Below are positions 27,335 through 36,000 of a DNA stretch of 64,000 nt, piece by piece. Both the position numbers and the translations under genes were made by a program. The notes beneath the pieces are model-generated. The model made no database searches. It saw only the letters and a program-made list of their open reading frames with translations, and was not told where the DNA came from. Source of the DNA: JABWBD01 sp040768665 (GTDB lineage: Bacteria; Planctomycetota; Planctomycetia; Pirellulales; Thermoguttaceae); assembly GCA_040768665.1 (NCBI GenBank), contig JAXGMN010000041.1:1-64000 (forward strand). The letters run 5' to 3'. How positions within the stretch are numbered: position 1 is the first letter of the stretch; each line of letters opens with the position of its first letter.

Positions 27335-27370
27335 GGACCTGTCCCCTTCCTTCCCCCCATGAACGGTTAC
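27335..27370. repeat. right-half fragment of the palindromic element
   Basis: The stretch from GGACCTGTCCCC to CATGAACGGTTAC repeats the right half of the element at 12464-12586. It starts two bases after the stop of the small membrane-protein gene. The left half is missing. Confidence 0.65.
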
Positions 27371-27529
27371 CACGCGGGAGCCGCAGGTTGCGACAATCCG
27401 GCAACCGTCCGATAATCGGATGAACGAGGGAACTGGCTCTGCACGACCGCGGATCTTCGCTCCCAATGCCCTCGATTGGTGCCAGTTCCTTTTTCATCCG
27501 CCGAAATTTACCCCCGGGGGAGTCCCACC

Positions 27530-30500
27530 ATGGCACCTCTGCCGCCCGCGACCAGACCAGTTCGATCCACTCGCCCCCGGAGAATCTGGCATGGGATCTC
27601 CTGGATCCTCATCCTCGCTTGCGGACCGTACGCCGGTGCTGAACCGCCTGCCGCCACCTTTACCCTGCGAGCCGACTGGTTCGACCGCGGTAACGTCCGT
27701 GTCAGCCGACCGGGCGAATCCTATGCCGACAAGTACGCCTGCATCTGGAACGCCGGCCAATATCCCAACCAGGCGGAGTACGATATCGATTTCCCGGTAA
27801 CCGCCGACTACACGTTCGTCGCGCTGTACACGGCCCAGAGCTCACGGCCGGTCGACATCTATCTCGACGGCGAAAAGGTTCATCGCGGTTTCGCCGGGGT
27901 CACCGGAAGCTGGCAGACCAAACAGGCCGCGTGGGAAACGCAGTGCACGATCCCGATCACTCAAGGACCTCACACGATCAAGCTCCTTTGCCCGGGCTCG
28001 TGCATGCCGCACATCTGCGCGTTTCGGTTGGAATCGCCCGTGCCGTTTCCGGCCGGCTGGCGGCTGGATCGGTGGGCCGCCCGGCGGAACTCCCAGGCGG
28101 CGGATCTCGACGCCGACGATGCCGTGCGTCCTCATCTCGTGCCGGAGCTTTCCCTGCTTGTGGATGCGACCGTGGAGGCCGAAGTGCTCTCGGCCGACGA
28201 ACTCGCTGCCGCCAACCCCGACGCCCACAACGAGCTTCTCTTCGACAGCGACGTGTTTGCCGCGGCCACCACGCCGTGGCTGGCTCGGCTGAAGTCAGTC
28301 GATGGCCGGACCGCCACGCTCAGTCTCGACCCGAGCCGACTCGAAGAGATGCTTCGATGCACGCTCGAGTGGATCGACGATTTCGGCACGAATCCCGGTG
28401 CAGATCCCGACCGGCTGAAGTCCCACCGTGCGGCCGTTGCACAGATGACGGCGGAACTCAAGCACCTTCGGGGTGCGGCCGACGACCGTGCCCGATGGCA
28501 ATCCTTCCTCGCGCTTTACCGCCGGGCGGCAATGCTCCAGCGCGAGGTGGCGCTGAGCAATCCGCTGGTCGACTTTGACCGACTGCTGGTAGTCCGCCGC
28601 GGCCTGAAGAGCCCGCGGTTAGGGCTGCCTCAGAACTGGCAAAGCAATTGCGTCCTGCCCCGAGAAGGGTTCGACGACGAGATCGCCGTCCTCACGCCGG
28701 TCCGCCCCGAGGGAGCCTTGACCACGCTTTATCGTCCTTCCGGTCCGCACTTCGTCGGAGACGTCGACCTGCACTTCGACGCCGACCGGTTGCTCTTCTC
28801 TTCGATCGGTTCGCACAACCGCTGGCAGATCTTCGAGATTCGAACCGACGGTATCGGCTTGCGGCAGGTGACGCCCGGCAACCACGACGACGTGGACAAC
28901 TACGACGCATGTTACCTTCCCGACGGCCGCATCCTCTTCTGCTCGACCGCTTCGATGATCGCCGTCCCCTGCGTCAACGGCAGCACGCGCGTGGCCAACT
29001 TCTACCGGATGAACGCCGACGGCACCGGCATCCGCCAGCTCTGCTTCGATCAGGAGCACAACTGGTGCCCCACGGTGTTGAACAACGGTCGCGTGCTCTA
29101 CCTGCGTTGGGAATACACCGACACGCCGCACGCCCACAGCCGGGTGCTCTTCCATATGAATCCCGACGGCACCGCGCAGATGGAGTACTACGGCAGCAAT
29201 TCCTACTGGCCGAATTCGCTCTTCTACGCCCGGCCGATCCCCAACCATCCGACGCAGTTCGTCGGGATCGTCAGCGGCCATCACGGGGTCGCGCGGATGG
29301 GGGAGCTGGTCCTGTTCGACCCGGCGCTGGGTCGCCGCGAAGCCGAAGGCGCGATCCAGCGGATCCCGGGACGTGGCCGCAAAGTCGAGGCCAAGATCGA
29401 GGACAACCTGGTCGACGGCTCCTGGCCCAAGTTCCTCCATCCCTTTCCGCTAAGCGACAAGTACTTTCTCGTCGCCGCGCAGCCGACCGCCGAGTCGAAT
29501 TGGGGTATCTATCTTGTCGACACGTTCGACAATATGGTCCTCATCAAGGAGGAGCCGGGCTACGCGCTACTGGAGCCGGTTCCCCTGCGGAAGACGAAAA
29601 AACCGCCGATCCTTCCCGACCGCGTCGACCTGGCGAGCGACCGGGGGCTGGTCTATCTTTCAAACATCTACGCAGGCGGCGGTCTGGCGGGGATTCCGCC
29701 GGGCACGGTCAAGCAACTGCGGCTGTTCAGCTACCATTACCTGTTCCCCGGCATGGGCGGCCCGCAGGGCGTGGTCGGCATGGAAGGCCCCTGGGACATC
29801 AAACGGATCCTCGGAACGGTGCCGGTCGAGGACGACGGCTCCGCCCTGTTCGAGATCCCCGCCAACACACCCATCGCCGTCCAGCCCTTGGACTCCGAGG
29901 GCAAAGCCCTTCAGCTTATGCGAAGCTGGTTCACCGCCATGCCCGGCGAAGTCCTCTCCTGCGTCGGCTGCCATGAAAGCCAGAACTCTTCGCCGCCCGT
30001 GAAATACACGCGGGCCATGAATCGCCCGCCCTCGGAGATCATCCCCTGGCGTGGGCAGGTGCGAGGCTTCAGTTTCGAGCGAGAGGTCCAGCCGGTGCTC
30101 AACCAATTCTGCGTCGGTTGTCACGACGGAACGCATCGCGAAGACGGCAAGCTTGCAGCCGATTTCCGCGGGCGCGAGCGGATCACCGATTACATCAGCG
30201 CCTATCACTACGGGGCGCACGACGCGGGCCATTTCTCCACCTCGTATGTCGAGCTCCACCGTTTCGTCCGCCGGCCGGGCCTCGAAAGCGACTACCACCT
30301 GCTGACTCCGATGGAGTTTCACGCCGACACGACCCAACTCGTTCAACTGCTGAGCAAGGGCCACTATGGAGTCGAACTTGACGAAGAGGCTTGGGACCGC
30401 CTGATCACCTGGATCGACCTGAACGCGCCGTTCCACGCCACTTGGAAGGAAATCGCCGGGGGGGAGCGGGTCGATCCGCTCGCCAGGCGGCGCCGCGAGC

Positions 30501-31522
30501 TCCGCAAGCTCTATGCCGACATGCACGACGATCCGGAGTGGATCCCCGACACGCCAAAATCTTCGGTCACTCCGATCGTACCCCAATCCGCGCCGCCTGC
30601 CGCAGCCGAACCGGTCGACTGTCCCGGCTGGCCGTTTGACACCGCCGAGGCGAAGCGGCGCCAGTTGGCAACCGGCGAGGTTGACGAGACCGTCGAGTTG
30701 GCCGAAGGCGTGACGCTCAAGCTCGTGCGGATTCCCGCCGGCGAGTTCGTCATCGGCGATCCGCATGGACATCCCGACGAGCGGCCGCCCACCCGCGTCC
30801 GAATCGCCGAGCCCTTCTGGATGGGCGCCTGCGAGGTGACCAACCGCCAGTTCGCCACCTTCGATCCCGCGCACGATAGCGGCGTCGAGGCCCGGTTCGC
30901 GATGCAGTTTGGTGTCCGCGGGTTCTACGCCAACGGCCCGGATCAGCCGGTCGTGCGGGTCTGTTGGTCGCGCGCGATGGATTACTGCCGCTGGCTGTCG
31001 CAGAAAACGGGCCGGACCTTTACCCTGCCGACCGAAGCCCAATGGGAGTACGCCTGCCGCGCCGGCGCCGACTCACCGTTTTCCTATGGCACTCTGCAGA
31101 CTGATTTCAGCCCGCATGCCAACCTGGCCGACGCGACCCTTTCCGAGTACGTGTGTCATCCTTACCTCAAGAACCGTTCACCGCTGGCCAAGGCCAGCAA
31201 GTACGACGATTGGATCCCCAAGGACTCGCGGTTCCGCGACGAAGGCTTTCTTTCCGACGGAGTAGGCCGTTACACGCCCAACGCCTGGGGGCTTTGCGAT
31301 ATGCACGGCAACGTGGGCGAGTGGACGCGAAGTGACTTTCGGCCGTATCCCTATCGCGACGACGACGGCCGCAACGAACTATCTCTGCAAGAGAAAAAAG
31401 TCGTTCGTGGCGGCTCCTGGCGCGACCGACCCTGGCAGGCCCGTTCGGCCCACCGCCTCGCCTACCGAACCTACCAGCCGGTATACAACGTCGGTTTCCG
31501 CGTCGTTTGCGTAGGTGATTGA
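27530..31522 (+). CDS. HZS-alpha-like propeller, two CxxCH sites, SUMF1-like C-terminus
   Basis: 1330 residues with a signal segment (RRIWHGISWILILAC). An N-terminal carbohydrate-binding-like region precedes a TolB/HZS-alpha-like propeller (FDADRLLFSSIGSHNRWQIF; YDACYLPDGRILFCSTAS; NWCPTVLNNGRVLYLRWEY). Two c-type heme motifs follow, CVGCH near 810 and CVGCH near 860. The last 280 residues are a SUMF1/FGE-like domain (IPAGEFVIGD; NRQFATFD; LPTEAQWEYACRAG; DMHGNVGEW; VRGGSW). The usual FGE copper-binding cysteines between RGGSW and the final GFR are absent, so formylglycine formation is unlikely. Similar proteins are common in planctomycetes; function unknown. The ATG at 27530 has GGGGGAG 8 bp upstream. 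Confidence 0.85.
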   Translation: MAPLPPATRPVRSTRPRRIWHGISWILILACGPYAGAEPPAATFTLRADWFDRGNVRVSRPGESYADKYACIWNAGQYPNQAEYDIDFPVTADYTFVALYTAQSSRPVDIYLDGEKVHRGFAGVTGSWQTKQAAWETQCTIPITQGPHTIKLLCPGSCMPHICAFRLESPVPFPAGWRLDRWAARRNSQAADLDADDAVRPHLVPELSLLVDATVEAEVLSADELAAANPDAHNELLFDSDVFAAATTPWLARLKSVDGRTATLSLDPSRLEEMLRCTLEWIDDFGTNPGADPDRLKSHRAAVAQMTAELKHLRGAADDRARWQSFLALYRRAAMLQREVALSNPLVDFDRLLVVRRGLKSPRLGLPQNWQSNCVLPREGFDDEIAVLTPVRPEGALTTLYRPSGPHFVGDVDLHFDADRLLFSSIGSHNRWQIFEIRTDGIGLRQVTPGNHDDVDNYDACYLPDGRILFCSTASMIAVPCVNGSTRVANFYRMNADGTGIRQLCFDQEHNWCPTVLNNGRVLYLRWEYTDTPHAHSRVLFHMNPDGTAQMEYYGSNSYWPNSLFYARPIPNHPTQFVGIVSGHHGVARMGELVLFDPALGRREAEGAIQRIPGRGRKVEAKIEDNLVDGSWPKFLHPFPLSDKYFLVAAQPTAESNWGIYLVDTFDNMVLIKEEPGYALLEPVPLRKTKKPPILPDRVDLASDRGLVYLSNIYAGGGLAGIPPGTVKQLRLFSYHYLFPGMGGPQGVVGMEGPWDIKRILGTVPVEDDGSALFEIPANTPIAVQPLDSEGKALQLMRSWFTAMPGEVLSCVGCHESQNSSPPVKYTRAMNRPPSEIIPWRGQVRGFSFEREVQPVLNQFCVGCHDGTHREDGKLAADFRGRERITDYISAYHYGAHDAGHFSTSYVELHRFVRRPGLESDYHLLTPMEFHADTTQLVQLLSKGHYGVELDEEAWDRLITWIDLNAPFHATWKEIAGGERVDPLARRRRELRKLYADMHDDPEWIPDTPKSSVTPIVPQSAPPAAAEPVDCPGWPFDTAEAKRRQLATGEVDETVELAEGVTLKLVRIPAGEFVIGDPHGHPDERPPTRVRIAEPFWMGACEVTNRQFATFDPAHDSGVEARFAMQFGVRGFYANGPDQPVVRVCWSRAMDYCRWLSQKTGRTFTLPTEAQWEYACRAGADSPFSYGTLQTDFSPHANLADATLSEYVCHPYLKNRSPLAKASKYDDWIPKDSRFRDEGFLSDGVGRYTPNAWGLCDMHGNVGEWTRSDFRPYPYRDDDGRNELSLQEKKVVRGGSWRDRPWQARSAHRLAYRTYQPVYNVGFRVVCVGD

Positions 31523-31917
31523 CAACAGCGACACCGCCGCGTCACATCCCAGTCGCGAAGCGGCAAACGAATAATCGCCCGACATAGAAACGTGGAAGCC
31601 GCCCAAGTTCTTCTGTCTCCCCTCCGGGGCTGGAAAACTTGTCGGGGTGAAATCCGTGCCTCCGATCTCTCTCCAAGGGTTCACACCCCTGGCTATTCTC
31701 TTCCGCCGCTTCGCGGCTCTCCGAGGGAACACCCCCCTTCTGACGATACGGAACACGAGCTTTCCTATTCTACTTATTCATAAGTCTCTGCTTTATCCGC
31801 AATCCCAAGAGAATTCGCCTAATCCATGCGCTCTGTTCCATCCGATGAAAGAAGGCAAGCGGCGGGCTACGCATGGCTCGTTGCGCAGTCGCGACTCCTC
31901 GAACTCGGGCAGATGGT
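31523..31917. other. intergenic region, no gene seen
   Basis: 395 bp between two secreted-protein genes on the same strand. It includes a less GC-rich stretch near 31740-31800 (ATTCTACTTATTCATAAGTC) that may be promoter DNA for the WD40 gene. Nothing else was recognised. Confidence 0.45.
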
Positions 31918-32937
31918 ATGCGCAACTTCCGGACAACAACGTGGCTTTCCCTGGCCGTGGCCCTTGGACTGGCCTCGGCGGTATGGGGTGAATCAATCGC
32001 GGAACTCAAGCCCAGTCAGGTAATCCAGCTCGACGGGCGAGTGGTGTTGAACAAGGTACCAGTGGTCTCGGGCGTAGCCCTGAACCCCACTGGAGGCGTG
32101 CTTGCGACCGCTGGCGATGACCATTTCGTGCGGCTGTGGGACGCGCACACCGGCACGCTCCAAAAGGCCTTGGCGGGCCATGCCGATTGGGTCCGCGCCG
32201 CGGCGTTCAGCCCGGACGGAGAGGTCCTGGCTACGGCCGGCGACGATGGGGTGATCCAGCTCTGGTCGATTGCCTCGGGGCGCAGCTACCGCGCTGTTGC
32301 CACGCAGAAGGCCCGCGTGCAGACCCTGGCCTTCAGCCCCGATAACCGCCTGCTGGCCGCGGGAGGTTCCGACGACAAAATCCGGCTGTACGACGGTCGC
32401 ACCGGCGCGATGATTCGCACGTTGACAGCCCCCGGACGGGATGTCCGGGCCATGCTCTTCTCGCCGGGCGGCCGGCAGATCGCGGCGGCCGGTCGCAGCG
32501 GGCTCATACGCGTATGGGACACACAGTCGGGCAGCGTGATCCACGAACTGGCCGGCCACAGTCGCCAGGTCAATGCCTTGGCCTACTCGCCGGACGGCGG
32601 CCTGTTGGCCAGCGCCGGCGAGGAGCGGAGCGTCCTCTTGTGGGACACGTCCAACGGCAGTCAGGTCGGCAACCTGCCGCCCCGTCCCGGGAAGATCCTC
32701 TGCCTCGCCTTCTGCGGTCCGGGACGGTTGGCTGCCGGGGCGAGCGACAATCTGATTCGCCTTTGGGACATCGAAAGCCTGGCGGAACAGGTGCGCCTGG
32801 TCGGACATACCGGGTCCGTTTCCGGGCTGGCGTGGGACGCGGCGTCGCAGATGCTGGTATCCGGCAGCTTCGATACGACGGTGCGGGTGTGGCAATTGAA
32901 CCCCGGCGGGGCGACATCGGTCACATCGCTGCGGTAG
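31918..32937 (+). CDS. secreted WD40-repeat propeller protein
   Basis: 339 residues: signal peptide (TTTWLSLAVALGLASAVWG) followed by about seven WD40 blades, each with the pattern AxSPDGxxLATAGxDxxVRLWD (for example AAFSPDGEVLATAGDD, LAYSPDGGLLASAGEER, LAWDAASQMLVSGSFD). It should fold as one beta-propeller outside the cytoplasm and act as a binding scaffold; no catalytic domain is fused. The ATG at 31918 is chosen to put the signal peptide at the N-terminus; the ribosome site is weak. It lies 65 bp before the giant SdrD-B-like gene on the same strand, so the two may be co-expressed. Confidence 0.88.
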   Translation: MRNFRTTTWLSLAVALGLASAVWGESIAELKPSQVIQLDGRVVLNKVPVVSGVALNPTGGVLATAGDDHFVRLWDAHTGTLQKALAGHADWVRAAAFSPDGEVLATAGDDGVIQLWSIASGRSYRAVATQKARVQTLAFSPDNRLLAAGGSDDKIRLYDGRTGAMIRTLTAPGRDVRAMLFSPGGRQIAAAGRSGLIRVWDTQSGSVIHELAGHSRQVNALAYSPDGGLLASAGEERSVLLWDTSNGSQVGNLPPRPGKILCLAFCGPGRLAAGASDNLIRLWDIESLAEQVRLVGHTGSVSGLAWDAASQMLVSGSFDTTVRVWQLNPGGATSVTSLR

Positions 32938-33002
32938 GCGTGCGAGGCCCGACTCGGGAGTCTCGAAATCATCCAGGTCAAACGGTGTACACGGAGGTAG
33001 CC

Positions 33003-36000
33003 GTGGGATTGCTACAAAAAATGCAGGCTTGGCGCCGCCGCAGGCGGAGCCGGAAGTTCTCTCACCGCCAGACGGCTATCAGCCGGCCCCTGCGGATCTG
33101 CCGATTCGAGCAGTTCGAGCCGCGACAACTTCTTTCCGCTTCGCCGATCCAGGTCGGCGCCGTGTACTTCGAAGAGGCCACCGGCGAGGACCTCGCGGGC
33201 GATCGGTTCGAGATCACGTTCAGCGGCGGCGCGCCCGGCACCCAGTTGAAGCAACTGATTATCAACACCGACAAGGGTGACAACGGCCTGACGATCGGCG
33301 ACGTCTTCTTCGACACGGCGGCAGGCGGCCAAGGAGCGTTCGGCCATGTTCCCGTCGAAATCGTAGACCAGACGGGCATCGACTCCGTCCAGATCTCCGT
33401 CGAAGACGGCGGCATGCGGATGGTCATTACGTTCACCGGCTTCGACGCCGGTGAGCGGCTCGTATTTACCGTCGACGTTGACGAGCAAGGCTCCTTCGTG
33501 GCCGACGAGGGCGACGATCCGTTTCTGGGGGCCAACGCGGTCGCAGAAGGGAATGAGTTCCAGGGATCGCAACTGACGGCCACCTTTACCGCGCCCTATT
33601 TCCCTGATGTCTTCGGTACCGGCACATTTCTCGACTTCTACGACACGAAGCTCGCCAACTCGGGCCTTACTCTGCCGCCGGACAGCTACGTCCCGCCCGG
33701 CAGCACGCCAAGGCCGGTCCAGACGGCCGGCACCATGTTTGCCGTCGAACAGCCTAGCACGATCAGCGGACGCGTGGTCGACGACGCCAACGGCGACGGA
33801 GTGATCGACGCCGGCGAGGTGGGCATTGCCGGCGTTACCGTTTACCTGCTCGACGCCGATGGCAATCGCATGGCGGAGACCCAAACCGACGAGAACGGCC
33901 ATTACCAGTTCGCCGATCTGCGGCCCGGCGTCTATGCCGTCCAGGAGATGCAGCCCGGGGGTTATCACGACGGCCGCGACTACGCCGGCAGCGCCGGTGG
34001 TTCGCTCCTGGCGCCGGATTCGATCATCGATGTCCGGCTGGTCTCCGGAACCCGTGCCCTGAACTACGATTTTCTCGAATACCGGCCCAGCACGATCCGC
34101 GGCAGCGTGATCGAGGACACCAACGGCAATGGGCTGATCGATGCCGGCGAGACCGGCATCCCGTCCGTCACGGTCTACCTGCTCGACGCCGATGGCAATC
34201 GCATTGCGGAGACCCAGACCGACGACAGCGGCCGGTACCAGTTTGCCGACCTGCGGCCCGGCGTCTATGGCGTCGAAGAGCTTCAGCCGACCGGCTACGA
34301 AGACGGTCGCGACCACGTCGGATCCGTGGGCGGTTCGCTCGTGGCGCCCGACTCGATTACCGGTGTTCGCCTCGTATCCGGCACGAACGCCGTGAACTAC
34401 GATTTCCTCGATTTCAGGCTCAGCACGATCAGCGGCAGAGTCATCGATGATGCCAACGGCGACGGGGCGATCGATGCCGGCGAGATCGGCATCCCGTTCG
34501 TCACCGTCTACCTGCTCGACGCCCAGGGCAACCACGTCGGCGAGACGACCACCGATGCCGACGGCCGGTACCGGTTTACCGGTTTGCTCCCGGGCGTGTA
34601 TGGTGTCGAAGAACATCAACCGACGGGCTACGAAGACGGTCGCGACCACGTCGGATCCGTGGGCGGTTCGCTCGTGGCGCCCGACTCGATTACCGGTGTT
34701 CGGCTCGTATCCGGCACGAACGCCGTGAACTACGATTTTCTCGATTTCAGGCTCAGCACGATCAGCGGGCGCGTGATTGACGATGCCAACGGCGACGGGG
34801 CGATCGATGCCGGCGAGGTCGGCATCCCGTTCGTCACGGTTTACCTGCTCGACGCCCAAGGCAACCGCGTCGGCGAAACGACCGCCGATGCCGACGGCCG
34901 CTACCAGTTCACGGGTTTGCTTCCTGGCGTCTACGGCGTGGAAGAGAGCCAACCGGAAGGCTACCATGACGGCCGCGACCATGTGGGGACCGCCGGGGGC
35001 TCGCTTCTTGCACCCGACTCGATTACGGATATCCGGTTGGTATCCGGCACCGACGCGGTTAACTACGATTTCCTCGATTTCAAGCTCAGCACCATCAGCG
35101 GCCACGTAATCGCCGACGCAAATGGAAACGGCGTCTACGATCCGGGCGAGGCGCCGATCGCCGGAGTGACTGTGTACCTGCTCGACGCCGGAGGCAACCG
35201 CATTGCCAGCGCGCGAACCGGCGACAGGGGTCTCTACAGGTTCACGGATCTGGCGCCGGGCAGCTATGGCGTTGAAGAGATCCAGCCGGAGGGATATTTC
35301 GACGGCCAGGATCATCCCGGTACGGCGGGCGGCTCCCTGGTGGGCCTCGACTCGATTCGGGAAATCACGCTGGTCTCCGGCACGAATGCCGCAGACTATG
35401 ACTTCCTCGAAATCCTGCCCAGCTCGATCAGCGGCCGTGTGCTCGCCGATGCCAACGGTAATTGTCAGCTCGACCCGGGCGAATCGCTCTTGGCCGGTGT
35501 GACGGTCCACCTGCTCGACGCCGGAGGCAACCGCATTGCCCGCACCGTCACGGATGAAAACGGCGAATACTTATTTGACGGTTTGGCTCCGGGTACGTAT
35601 GGGGTTGAAGAAATCCAGCCCGAAGGGTACTTCGACGGCCCCGATCATCCAGGGTCGGCCGGCGGCACGCGGGTGGCGCCCGATTCAATCGTGGGCATCG
35701 TTCTCGTGTCGGGAACTGAGGCGGTGCGTTACAACTTCTGCGAGCGGGTGCCGGTCACTCTCTCCGGGTTCGTCTATCACGACGTCAACAACAACGGGCA
35801 GCGAAACGCGGGTGAAGCAGGCATTGAGGGCGTGACTCTCACGCTGTTGGATGGCGAGGGCAACGCGACCGGCATCACGGCGGTCACCAACAGCTCCGGC
35901 TATTATCAGTTCTCCGGGCTAAAGCCGGGTAACGTGTACGGCGTGGCGGAAGTCCAGCCCGACGGTTACTTCGACGGTTTGGACACAGCCGGCACCGCCG

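Noticed and set aside
27530..31522. Hydrazine synthase or anammox metabolism
   Set aside because: Only one alpha-like propeller is present, fused to SUMF1; no beta/gamma subunits or other anammox genes are seen.
33012..35510. 832-codon minus-strand open frame opposite the SdrD-B gene
   Set aside because: Repeats only because the sense strand repeats; no start context or known domain.
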